The translations under genes were made by a program, and so were the position numbers. Under the pieces are notes generated by a model. The model was not told the origin of the DNA. It made no database searches and saw only the letters and a list, made by a program, of their open reading frames with translations. A stretch of DNA of 58,482 nucleotides, from the NCBI GenBank assembly GCA_020831895.1, contig JAFIFS010000097.1, positions 1 through 58,482 on the forward strand, read 5' to 3'. Position 1 is the stretch's first letter, and each line of letters opens with the position of its first letter. Positions 31,952 to 40,000 of the stretch are shown piece after piece. The DNA comes from Chromatiales bacterium. Lineage in GTDB: Bacteria > Pseudomonadota > Gammaproteobacteria > Steroidobacterales > GCA-2729495.

Positions 31952-32043
31952 CTGCTGCCGTTCCTGGCCTGAGGCCTGTTGCACAAAGCTGCGAAGGATA
32001 GGCCCTCGGGCGGGGAAAACAATAGCCCGGGGGCTGCCGCCAG

Positions 32044-33156
32044 CTAGCGCCGCTGCGTGGGGGAGCTGGCCGCGACCACCGGGGTCTCGCTCTGCACGTC
32101 GGCATTCTGGCCGCGATGCCGCAAGTAGTGGTCCAGCAGCACGATTGCGAGCATGGCCTCGGCGATCGGTGCGGCGCGCAGGCCAACGCAGGGGTCGTGG
32201 CGGCCGGTCGTCACGATGTCGGTCGCCGCGCCGTTGCGGTCGATGGTGTCGCCGCTGAGCCGAATGCTCGAGGTGGGCTTCAGCGCAATGCTGACCAGGA
32301 TGTCCTGGCCCGAGCTGATGCCACCCAGCGTCCCGCCCGAGGAGTTCTTCATGAAGCCGTCGGGTGCGATCTCGTCGCGGTGCTCGGTGCCCTTCTGCAG
32401 GACCGAGGCAAAGCCTGCGCCCAGCTCCACACCGCGCACGGCGTTGATGCCCATCATCGCGTGGGCGATGTCGGCGTCGAGCTTGTCGAACACCGGCTCG
32501 CCAAGTCCCGGCGGCACCCCCCGGGCGAGCACGTTGATCCGCGCGCCGATGGAGTCGCCTTCCTTGCGCAGCGCGTCCATGTAGGCCTCCAGCGCCGGCA
32601 GGCGACCGGGATCGGCGCAGAAGAACGGATTGCTGTCGATGATCTGCGGGTCGATGAAGTCCAGCGACAGCGGGCCGAGCTGCTTGAGGTAGCCCGTGAT
32701 CGTGACGCCCAGGCGATCGCGCAGGTACTTGCGCGCGATTGCGCCGGCGGCCACGCGCATCACCGTCTCGCGCGCCGAGGAGCGACCGCCGCCACGATAG
32801 TCGCGAACACCGTACTTCTGCTGGAAGCTGTAGTCGGCGTGGCCCGGCCTGAACTTGTCCCTGATCTCCGAGTAGTCCTTGGACTTCTGGTCCACGTTCT
32901 CGACCAGCAGGCCGATCGAGGTGCCCGTGGTCACGCCCTCGAACACCCCGGAGAGGATCCTGACCTGGTCGGGCTCGCGCCGCTGCGTGACATGACGCGA
33001 CCGTCCGGGCCGGCGGCGCTCCAGGTCATGCTGGAGGTCAGCCTCGCTGATCGCGAGACCGGGCGGACAGCCATCGACGACGGCGCCCAGCGCCGGACCG
33101 TGACTCTCGCCGAAGGTGGTCACGGTGAACAGCCTGCCAATAGTGTTGCCCGACAT
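32044..33156 (-). CDS. aroC: Chorismate synthase
   Basis: Forms chorismate from EPSP with reduced FMN, the last step of the shikimate pathway. The 370-aa protein has the signatures [58 protein letters not shown] and [15 protein letters not shown]. The length and motifs are complete. It follows prmB as in many gammaproteobacteria. A weak hairpin followed by TTGTTTT on the minus strand just after its stop (about 32035-32016) might terminate its transcript, but the stem is short. Confidence 0.97.
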   Translation of the reverse strand: MSGNTIGRLFTVTTFGESHGPALGAVVDGCPPGLAISEADLQHDLERRRPGRSRHVTQRREPDQVRILSGVFEGVTTGTSIGLLVENVDQKSKDYSEIRDKFRPGHADYSFQQKYGVRDYRGGGRSSARETVMRVAAGAIARKYLRDRLGVTITGYLKQLGPLSLDFIDPQIIDSNPFFCADPGRLPALEAYMDALRKEGDSIGARINVLARGVPPGLGEPVFDKLDADIAHAMMGINAVRGVELGAGFASVLQKGTEHRDEIAPDGFMKNSSGGTLGGISSGQDILVSIALKPTSSIRLSGDTIDRNGAATDIVTTGRHDPCVGLRAAPIAEAMLAIVLLDHYLRHRGQNADVQSETPVVAASSPTQRR

Positions 33157-33191
33157 ACGCGCCCCTGCTGCGTGCCTGAGGGTGGCAGCCC

Positions 33192-34064
33192 TCAGGCCGC
33201 AAGCCTCTCGAGATCTCCTGCACCGACCAGCGCAATGCCGTCACCGCCATGCGCGAAGTCCGGCCACGAAAACGGCAGCTGCGGAAAACGTGTTTCCAGC
33301 GCCGCCGCTCCGGCGCCGACCTCCAGCGCGAGCAGGCCATCAGCGGCCAGATGCTGGCGCGCATGTTGCAGTATTCGTACCGGCGTTTCCAGACCGTCAG
33401 CGCCGGAGGCCAGCGCAAGCCGGGGCTCGTGCAGGTATTCGGCGGGGAAGTCGTCGATCGCGTCCGCGGGCACATAGGGCGGATTGCTGACGATCAGGTC
33501 GAAAGGCCCGGTCAGCCCGGCGAACAGGTCGGCCTGCACCAGCGCCAGCCGCCCACCGAGGCCGTGGCGGAGCACGTTGCGCCGGGCCACCGCGAGCGCG
33601 GGCGCCGAGATGTCGGTGGCGATGATCCGGGCCTCCGGAAATGCGAGCGCGAGCGCCACCGCGATGCAGCCGCTGCCGGTGCCGATCTCCAGTATCTGCC
33701 TCACCGGACCATCCGGCAGCCAGGGCGAGAAGCGCGCGGCAATAAGCTCGGCGAAAGGGGATCGCGGCACGAGCACGTGCTCGTCGACATGAAAAGGCAG
33801 CCCGGCGAACCAGGCCTCGCCCAGCAGGTAGGCGAGCGGTTTTCTCTCGCTGACGCGCTCGTCAAGCAGCGCCACGGCCCTGGCTTCTGCCCCCGGACTG
33901 GCCTCGCGTTCGAGCATGCCGGGCAGCTGCGCGGGCTCGACGCCCAGCGCATGACCCACAAGCCACGCCGCCTCGTCCAGCGCATTGTCGGTGCCGTGGC
34001 CGAACCAGAGTTCCGCGCGCTCCATTTCGTCGGCGCAGTGCTCGATCAGTTCGGCGACCTTCAT
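33192..34064 (-). CDS. prmB: Ribosomal protein L3 N5-glutamine methyltransferase
   Basis: Methylates a glutamine of ribosomal protein L3, using SAM. The 290-aa protein has an N-terminal helical domain, the PrmB/PrmC-type [17 protein letters not shown] segment, the SAM motif [16 protein letters not shown] and the catalytic SNPPYVP. PrmC (release-factor methylase) is the close paralogue; I prefer PrmB because the following gene is aroC, the regular neighbour of prmB, and because of the [19 protein letters not shown] start typical of PrmB. Divergent from psd across a 77-bp gap with a large inverted repeat. Confidence 0.92.
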   Translation of the reverse strand: MKVAELIEHCADEMERAELWFGHGTDNALDEAAWLVGHALGVEPAQLPGMLEREASPGAEARAVALLDERVSERKPLAYLLGEAWFAGLPFHVDEHVLVPRSPFAELIAARFSPWLPDGPVRQILEIGTGSGCIAVALALAFPEARIIATDISAPALAVARRNVLRHGLGGRLALVQADLFAGLTGPFDLIVSNPPYVPADAIDDFPAEYLHEPRLALASGADGLETPVRILQHARQHLAADGLLALEVGAGAAALETRFPQLPFSWPDFAHGGDGIALVGAGDLERLAA

Positions 34065-34079
34065 CGGACCGGGTCCATC

Positions 34080-34110
34080 GCGGGGGGCGTGTAGAATACG
34101 CGCCCCCCGC
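34080..34110. promoter_or_regulatory. Inverted repeat with a -10-like loop between prmB and psd
   Basis: GCGGGGGGCG (34080-34089) and CGCCCCCCGC (34101-34110) are perfect 10-bp arms. The 11-bp loop contains TAGAAT (34092-34097), a good -10 box for rightward transcription into psd, whose start codon is 45 bp further on. No -35 match is visible at the right distance. The arms would make a very stable hairpin or cruciform, or an operator around the -10. Confidence 0.45.
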
Positions 34111-34141
34111 GCTGCTGTCGCGACCGGAGGCCTGCCCCGTC

Positions 34142-35002
34142 ATGCTCGATGCCCTGTTCGTGCTTTTCCAGCGCCTGCTGCCAGCCCGGGCGCTGGGCCG
34201 GCTGGTGCACCGGCTGAGCCGCAGCGAGCGGCCCTGGCTCAAGAGCCTGCTGATCGGCGGCTTCTGCCGCCTGTTCCGTATCGACCTCGACGAGCTTGAC
34301 CGCGCGCCTGCGGACTTCCCGTCGCTGAACGCCTTCTTCACCCGTCCGCTGCGCGCCGGCGCACGTCCGCTGGACCCGGACCCGGCCAGCGTCGTCTCAC
34401 CGGCAGACGGCACGCTCGAGCAGCTCGCCCGGGAGGGTGAACCGCTGGCTCCCGTGGCCAAGGGCTTCCAGTTCACGGCCGCCGCGCTGCTGGCTGCCGA
34501 GGGTGACGAGGCCTCGGCGTATGCCGGCGGCAGTCTCGCCACGATCTACCTGGCGCCACACAACTATCACCGCTTCCACATGCCTCTGGACGCGCGCATA
34601 TGCCGCGTTGTACTGGTGCCGGGCCGCCGCTGGGCCGTCAACCGCCGCACGGCACGCAGCGTGCGCGGGCTGTTCGCCGAGAACGAACGCGTGGTCTGCC
34701 ACTGCGAGACCCCGGGCGGGCCGCTGGCCGTGGTGCTGGTCGGCGCCCTGAACGTGGCGAGCATCAGCCTCGCCTTCGCCGGCGAGGTATTGCCGGACGA
34801 CGGCCCCCTGCCCCGGCGCATCGACTATCCGGCCGACGAGGCAGGGCTGCGGCTCGCCCGCGGCGCGCTGCTCGGCCAGTTCAACCTCGGCTCCACGGTG
34901 ATGCTGGTCACGGGACCCGGCCTGCTCGAGTGGGACCGGGGGCTGGTGCCCGGCCAGCCACTGCGCATGGGCCAGCGTATCGGCCGGCTGGCCGGCGCCT
35001 GA
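34142..35002 (+). CDS. psd: Phosphatidylserine decarboxylase proenzyme
   Basis: Makes phosphatidylethanolamine from phosphatidylserine at the inner membrane. The 286-aa proenzyme self-cleaves at the serine of the LGST motif (about residues 252-255, FNLGSTVML) to make the pyruvoyl cofactor on the small alpha chain. Other family parts are the FTRPLRAGARPLD and VSPADGTL segments and APHNYHRFHMPLDARI with the catalytic histidines. The size matches E. coli Psd (322) only roughly; it is a shorter, complete type-I enzyme. epmA follows after 9 bp. Confidence 0.95.
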   Translation: MLDALFVLFQRLLPARALGRLVHRLSRSERPWLKSLLIGGFCRLFRIDLDELDRAPADFPSLNAFFTRPLRAGARPLDPDPASVVSPADGTLEQLAREGEPLAPVAKGFQFTAAALLAAEGDEASAYAGGSLATIYLAPHNYHRFHMPLDARICRVVLVPGRRWAVNRRTARSVRGLFAENERVVCHCETPGGPLAVVLVGALNVASISLAFAGEVLPDDGPLPRRIDYPADEAGLRLARGALLGQFNLGSTVMLVTGPGLLEWDRGLVPGQPLRMGQRIGRLAGA

Positions 35003-35011
35003 GCGGCGGCG

Positions 35012-36010
35012 ATGGCCGGTGCGGGGCAGGACTGGCGCCCGACGGCGGACTGGCCGGCGCTCGCCCTGCGCGCGCGGCTGCTGGGCGCATGCCGTGACTT
35101 CTTCGGCGAGCGAGGCCTGACCGAGGTCGAGACCCCCGCGCTGGTGCGCTGGCCGGTGACCGACCTGCATGTCGAGAACATCGGCGTCAGCACTGCCGAC
35201 GGGAGCCTCTGGTACCTGCACAGCTCACCCGAGTTCCACATGAAGCGCCTGCTGGCCGCCGGCGCACCCGACATCTGGCAGCTGTGCAAGGTCTTCCGGG
35301 ACGGTGAGCGCGGAACGCGGCATGAGCCGGAATTCACGATGGTCGAGTGGTACCGGCTGGGCTGGACGCTTGGGGACCTGATGCAGGAGTGCGCCGCGCT
35401 GCTGGCGACGCTGGCCCGCGAGGCCGGACGCGAGCTGGGCGCACCGGTCCACCATCAGTGGGCGGCCCTGGTCGAGGGCGCGACCGGCATGGACCCGCTG
35501 GAGGCTGCAGGCGGCGAGCTGGTGAGCCGGGTGCGCGAGGTGCTGCACGACTGCCTGCCGAGCGCTGCGCTGCTCGCCGAGCTCGGCACCGAGGCCGACG
35601 GCTGGCTCGACCTGCTGTTCACGCAGCGCATCGTCCCCGGCTTCCCGGCCGACCGGCCCGTCATCGTGGCGGGCTGGCCGGCAAGCCAGGCGGCACTGGC
35701 GCGGCTGCTGCCCGAGGACCCACGCGTGGCCGAACGCGCGGAGCTTTTCCTCGGGCCGCTGGAGCTGGCCAACGGCTATCGGGAGCTCACCGACCCCGGG
35801 GAACAGGCCCGGCGCATGAGGCGCGACCGCGCCCGGCGCCGTGCGCTGGGCCGTGCCGATCGCGAGCCGGACCCGAGGCTGCTGGGCGCCCTGGAACACG
35901 GGCTTCCCGACTGTGCCGGCATAGCCCTGGGCTTCGATCGCGTGCTGATGGCGCTGACGGGCAACGGGGACATCGCGCGCGTGCTCAGCTTCGGCAGCAA
36001 CGCGCGCTGA
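35012..36010 (+). CDS. epmA: EF-P lysine lysyltransferase (EpmA/PoxA/GenX)
   Basis: Attaches (R)-beta-lysine to Lys34 of elongation factor P. The 332-aa protein is a class II lysyl-tRNA-synthetase core without the N-terminal anticodon-binding domain, which is what distinguishes EpmA from LysS. Class II motifs are GLTEVETPALVRWP (motif 1), FRDGERGTRHEPEFTMVEWYR (motif 2, given here as its two halves FRDGERGTRHEPEF and TMVEWYR) and ALGFDRVLMAL (motif 3). It sits between psd and the convergent efp gene, with epmB just beyond, so the whole modification system is here. Confidence 0.94.
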   Translation: MAGAGQDWRPTADWPALALRARLLGACRDFFGERGLTEVETPALVRWPVTDLHVENIGVSTADGSLWYLHSSPEFHMKRLLAAGAPDIWQLCKVFRDGERGTRHEPEFTMVEWYRLGWTLGDLMQECAALLATLAREAGRELGAPVHHQWAALVEGATGMDPLEAAGGELVSRVREVLHDCLPSAALLAELGTEADGWLDLLFTQRIVPGFPADRPVIVAGWPASQAALARLLPEDPRVAERAELFLGPLELANGYRELTDPGEQARRMRRDRARRRALGRADREPDPRLLGALEHGLPDCAGIALGFDRVLMALTGNGDIARVLSFGSNAR

Positions 36011-36030
36011 GTAGCGCTACTTCACGCGCG
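36001..36030. terminator. Palindromic hairpin shared by the ends of epmA and efp
   Basis: The 12-bp palindrome AGTAGCGCTACT (36010-36021) lies directly between the two convergent stop codons and is flanked by CGCGCG on both sides (36001-36006 and 36025-36030). It can fold on either strand and may act as a bidirectional 3' end. There is no U-tract, so intrinsic termination is only a possibility. Confidence 0.4.
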
Positions 36031-36583
36031 AGACGTACTCGCTGCTGCGGGTGTCGACCTTGATCACCTCGCCCTCGTTGATGAACAGCGGCACGCGCAC
36101 GACGGCCCCGGTTTCCAGCGTGGCCGGCTTGACTCCGCCCTGCGCGGTGTCGCCGCGGATGCCTGGATCCGTCTCGACGATCTTGAGCTCGACGAAGTTC
36201 GGCGGATCGACGCTGAGCGGCACGCCATTCCACAGCGTGATGTTGCAGGTATCCTCTTCCTTGAGCCACTTGCCGGCATCGCCGACGACATCGGCCGTGG
36301 CGGCATACTGCTCGAAGCTCTCCGGCTCCATGAAGTGCCACATCTCGCCGTCGCTGTAGAGATACTGCATCGAGCGGTCGACCACGTCGGCCGCCTCGAC
36401 GGATTCGCCGGACTTGAAGGTACGGTCGACGACGCGCCCGGTCTTCAGGTTGCGGATGCGCACCCGGTTGAAGGCCTGGCCCTTGCCGGGCTTGACGAAC
36501 TCGTTCTCGACGATCACGCAGGGGTCGCCGTCCATTAGAATCTTCAGACCTGACTTGAATTCGCTTGTGCTGTACTGGGCCAT
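36017..36583 (-). CDS. efp: Elongation factor P
   Basis: Relieves ribosome stalling at consecutive prolines. The 188-aa protein has the three beta-barrel domains of EF-P; the modified residue is Lys34 in [11 protein letters not shown] when the start is placed at 36583 ([12 protein letters not shown]), which reproduces the E. coli numbering exactly. A second ATG at 36595 would add four residues; neither has a clear ribosome-binding site. The lysine identity matches the presence of epmA and epmB next door rather than the rhamnosylation system, which uses arginine. Many proteins in this window are proline-rich (FimV, DedD), so EF-P dependence is likely. Confidence 0.95.
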   Translation of the reverse strand: MAQYSTSEFKSGLKILMDGDPCVIVENEFVKPGKGQAFNRVRIRNLKTGRVVDRTFKSGESVEAADVVDRSMQYLYSDGEMWHFMEPESFEQYAATADVVGDAGKWLKEEDTCNITLWNGVPLSVDPPNFVELKIVETDPGIRGDTAQGGVKPATLETGAVVRVPLFINEGEVIKVDTRSSEYVSRVK

Positions 36584-36664
36584 CAGGAACGCCATCGTGG
36601 TTGCCGTAAACCTCGTATTCTATCCGCTGCCGGCGTCCGCCGGGCACCCCCCGGCTGGCGGGCC

Positions 36665-37681
36665 ATGAGCCCGGCGGCCAGGGCCGGGGAGGCAGGGCCG
36701 GATCACTGGACCCACGAGTGGGCGGGGGGATTCGGCCGGGCGCGCGAGTTGCTCGCGTGGCTGGGACTCGAGCCTGCAGCTGTGGGCCTCAGCGAGGCCG
36801 CTGCAGACCGCTTCGCGTTCCGCGTCACGCGCAGCTTCGCGCGGCGGATGCGCCGGGGCGACCCTGCCGACCCGCTGCTGCGCCAGGTGCTGCCGGCGAC
36901 GGACGAGCTGCTGCCCGCGCCCGGCTTCAGCCAGGACCCGGTCGGCGACCTTGGCAGCCGGCGCGCGCCCGGACTGCTGCACAAGTACCACGGCCGGGCG
37001 CTGCTGGTCACCACGGCCAGCTGCGCGATCCACTGTCGCTACTGCTTTCGCCGCGAGTTTCCTTACGAAAGCAACCGTCTGGAGCCTCGGGACCAGGCCG
37101 CGACGCTTGCGGCCATCGCCGCCGATCCCTCGCTGCAGGAGATCATCCTGAGCGGCGGAGATCCACTCGCGCTGGATGACCACCGGCTGGAAGCCCTGTT
37201 CGCGGAGCTGTCCCGGATACCTCAGCTGCGCCGCCTGCGCATGCACACCCGGCTGCCCGTCGTGCTGCCCGCGCGCATCGGTGATCACCTGCTGCGGCTG
37301 CTGGACGACTGCCCGCTGCCGGTCACCGTCGTTATCCACGCCAACCACGCGCAGGAACTCGACGCGGAGGTCGAGTCTGCGCTTGGCCGGCTGCGCATGG
37401 CCTGCGCGGCACTGCTCAACCAGTCGGTGCTCCTGCGTGGCGTGAACGACTCGGTCGAGTCGCTGGCCGAACTCAGCGAGCGCCTGTTTGCCTGCGGGGT
37501 GCTTCCCTACTACCTGCACCAGCTCGACCGTGTGAGCGGCGCCGCGCATTTCGAGGTCAGCGACGACGAAGCCATTGCACTGGCCCGCGCGCTCGGCGCG
37601 CGCCTGCCGGGCTATCTCGTGCCGCGGCTCGTGCGGGAGATCGCCGGCGAACCCGCAAAGACTCCGCTCGCACTCACCTGA
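36665..37681 (+). CDS. epmB: EF-P beta-lysylation protein EpmB (radical-SAM lysine 2,3-aminomutase)
   Basis: Converts L-lysine to (R)-beta-lysine for EF-P modification. The 338-aa protein has the radical-SAM cluster motif with CxxxCxxC in SCAIHCRYCFRREFPYE, the ILSGGDPLALDD segment, MHTRLPVVLPARI, and the PLP-lysine region typical of KamA-like enzymes near the C-terminus. The length matches E. coli EpmB (342). It is divergent from efp, with 81 bp between the starts. Confidence 0.93.
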   Translation: MSPAARAGEAGPDHWTHEWAGGFGRARELLAWLGLEPAAVGLSEAAADRFAFRVTRSFARRMRRGDPADPLLRQVLPATDELLPAPGFSQDPVGDLGSRRAPGLLHKYHGRALLVTTASCAIHCRYCFRREFPYESNRLEPRDQAATLAAIAADPSLQEIILSGGDPLALDDHRLEALFAELSRIPQLRRLRMHTRLPVVLPARIGDHLLRLLDDCPLPVTVVIHANHAQELDAEVESALGRLRMACAALLNQSVLLRGVNDSVESLAELSERLFACGVLPYYLHQLDRVSGAAHFEVSDDEAIALARALGARLPGYLVPRLVREIAGEPAKTPLALT

Positions 37682-37796
37682 CATAAGTGCACCCTCGGCG
37701 ATAATCCGAACCGCGTCACATAATGCCGCTGGCGCCTCAGTAGAATCGCCTGCGGCTCCATGATCCCGGGGCCGCCGAGCCGAGAGGGAACTGCCG

Positions 37797-39887
37797 GTGC
37801 CTCGACTGGGGGAGTCCGTCGCCATACCGCTTGTCGTCATCTCCCAAGACGACGACCACCTCTCGACGATCAACACACTGCTTCGTGACGCCGGCCATGC
37901 CGTGCACTGCAGCCGTGTCGAGGACGCCGACGGGCTGCGCGAGGTGCTGAGGACAACTGCGCCGGAACTCGTGCTGCTGTTCACCAGCGTCGACGGGCTC
38001 GAGCCCGCCGATGCGGTCGCGGTACTCGAGCAGGGCCCGCCGCCCGCCCCGCCCCTGCTGGTGGTTGACGAAGCCGCCGACGAGGCTGCGATCGCGGCAG
38101 CGATGGCCGCAGGCGCGCGCGACCTCGTCACACTCGGGAACCGGGCCAGGCTGATCGCCGTGGCAAGCCGCGAGCTGGCCGCACAGCGCCTGAGGCTCGC
38201 GCTGGAGGGCGTGGTCTCCTCGGCGCATGAATACAAGCAGGAACTGCGCAAGCTGATGAAGGGCGCATCGGAGGCCATTGCCGATGTCCACGAGGGCATC
38301 GTCGTCGCCGCCAATCCCGCGTGGATGGAGCTGCTGGGGCTCGAAGCCGAGGACCAGCTGGTCGGTCAGCCCTTCATGGACCTGTTCAGCGGCAGCGACC
38401 AGCCCGGCATCAAGGGCGCGCTGGTCGCCTGCCTGCGCAACAAGTGGCAGGGCGGGCTGCTGCACGTGTCTGCGCGCCGGGCAGACGGCAGCGCGCTGCC
38501 CATGGACCTGCGCCTTGAGAGCGCGACGATCGACGGCGAGGCGGCCGTGCGCGTGATCGTCCAGGCCGGACGCAGCGCCGAGCAAAGCCCGCAGGAGATG
38601 CTCGAGGAAGCTGTCGCGAGGGATCCGTCCACCCGCCTCTGGCAACGCCAGTATTTCATCGAAATGGCCAGCGAAAGGCTGGCACAGCCGCTGCCGGGCG
38701 GCGTGCGCTGCGTGGCCTACCTGCGCCCCGACGAGTTCGCTCGTGTGAACCAGAATGTCGGCCTGCTCGAATCCGAAGACCTGCTGGCCCAGCTCGCGGA
38801 CCTGATGCGCGAGTTCATGCTGCCCAACGACGTATATGGCCGCTTCGGCGGGACGATGTTCGCCGCCGTGCTGGAGCGCGGGACGATGACCGACGTGAGC
38901 GCCTGGGCAGAGCAGGTCTGCAAGGCGGTGGCCGGGCATGTGTTCGGGACCGGCGAGCACTCGACTAACCTGAGCTGCACGATAGGGATATGCGAGGCGC
39001 AAGGTGAACGTGAAAGCCTGGCGAGCCTGCTCGCCGAGGCCGAGAGCGCCTGCCGGCGCGGACGCGAGGCGGGCGGCAACCGCCTGCAGCTGAGCGCGCA
39101 GGGTACCCAGTCCCTGCGGCTGCGGCAGCTGGACGAAATGTGGCTGCCCCGGCTGCGCGCAGCGCTGATGCACAACCGGCTGCGGCTCGTGCACCAGCCG
39201 GTGGTGAGCCTGAACGACGACCTGCAGGGCGCGCTCGACACGCGCATCCGGCTGCACGACGAGGAAGGCCAGGTGGTGCTGCCGGGCGAGTTCCTGCCGC
39301 CCGCAGAGCGCGCCGGAATGATGAAGAACATCGACCGGTGGGTCATCGGGGCCTCGCTCTCGTTCTGTGCGGCAAGGCGCCCTCCGTTGCTGTTCATCCG
39401 CCTGTCTCGCGACTCCGTGGTTGACCCTTCGATCGCCGACTGGCTGCGCGCACGGGCCGCACAGGCCAACGTGCGCCCGGGTCAGGTCTGTCTGCAGGTC
39501 AGCGAGGACATCGTGGCCCAGCAGCTGCGGGAAACCAGCGAGCTCTCGAGCAAGCTGCGCCGGCTGGGTTTCCTGTTCGCGGTCGACCACCTCGGGATCG
39601 GGCGCGACTCGGCCCAGCTGCTGCAGCACGTGCCGATGCACTACCTGAAGATCGACGGCAGCCTGATGCAGGGCCTGCACAAGGACCCGGACGTCCAGCA
39701 GAGAGTCAGGGAGATCGTCGAGGAGGCCCGGCGCCTCGGGATCCGGACGATCGCAGAGCGCGTCGAGAGCGCGAACACGATTGCGGTGCTGTGGCAGCTT
39801 GGCGTCGGCTACGTCCAGGGCAACTTCAACACCACGCAGGACGTCGTCCTCGAGGACCTGACTCTGGTCGAGCAGGTTGCCGTATGA
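37797..39887 (+). CDS. FimX-like protein: degenerate receiver, PAS, degenerate GGDEF and EAL domains
   Basis: A 696-aa cytosolic protein whose domain order and length match FimX of Pseudomonas (691 aa), the c-di-GMP effector that controls type IV pilus assembly at the pole. Receiver (1-125): the phospho-acceptor position is Phe62 (LVLLFTSVDG). PAS: about 155-255. GGDEF (about 275-430): the signature reads GGTMF (351-355), so no cyclase activity is expected. EAL (about 445-690): EAL is replaced by DTR (481-483) and the metal DD by DH (597-598), but QP at 467, LKID with Lys618 and the QG at 674 remain, consistent with binding without hydrolysis. The start is a GTG with GAGAGGGA 8 bases upstream. 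It is followed by a FimV-like gene. Confidence 0.88.
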   Translation: MPRLGESVAIPLVVISQDDDHLSTINTLLRDAGHAVHCSRVEDADGLREVLRTTAPELVLLFTSVDGLEPADAVAVLEQGPPPAPPLLVVDEAADEAAIAAAMAAGARDLVTLGNRARLIAVASRELAAQRLRLALEGVVSSAHEYKQELRKLMKGASEAIADVHEGIVVAANPAWMELLGLEAEDQLVGQPFMDLFSGSDQPGIKGALVACLRNKWQGGLLHVSARRADGSALPMDLRLESATIDGEAAVRVIVQAGRSAEQSPQEMLEEAVARDPSTRLWQRQYFIEMASERLAQPLPGGVRCVAYLRPDEFARVNQNVGLLESEDLLAQLADLMREFMLPNDVYGRFGGTMFAAVLERGTMTDVSAWAEQVCKAVAGHVFGTGEHSTNLSCTIGICEAQGERESLASLLAEAESACRRGREAGGNRLQLSAQGTQSLRLRQLDEMWLPRLRAALMHNRLRLVHQPVVSLNDDLQGALDTRIRLHDEEGQVVLPGEFLPPAERAGMMKNIDRWVIGASLSFCAARRPPLLFIRLSRDSVVDPSIADWLRARAAQANVRPGQVCLQVSEDIVAQQLRETSELSSKLRRLGFLFAVDHLGIGRDSAQLLQHVPMHYLKIDGSLMQGLHKDPDVQQRVREIVEEARRLGIRTIAERVESANTIAVLWQLGVGYVQGNFNTTQDVVLEDLTLVEQVAV

Positions 39888-40000
39888 GCACCCCCGGACG
39901 GCGCGGCGCGGCCAAAACGAGACCTGCTTCGTTTATGACCGGGAGCGAAGCTGGTCTGCTACAGACTGTCAGCACTCTGTCCAAGGCAGGATTCACTTCG

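Noticed and set aside
32015-32035. Intrinsic terminator after aroC
   Set aside because: The stem is only four or five base pairs with a tiny loop, although a T-rich stretch follows on the minus strand; too weak to list as a feature.
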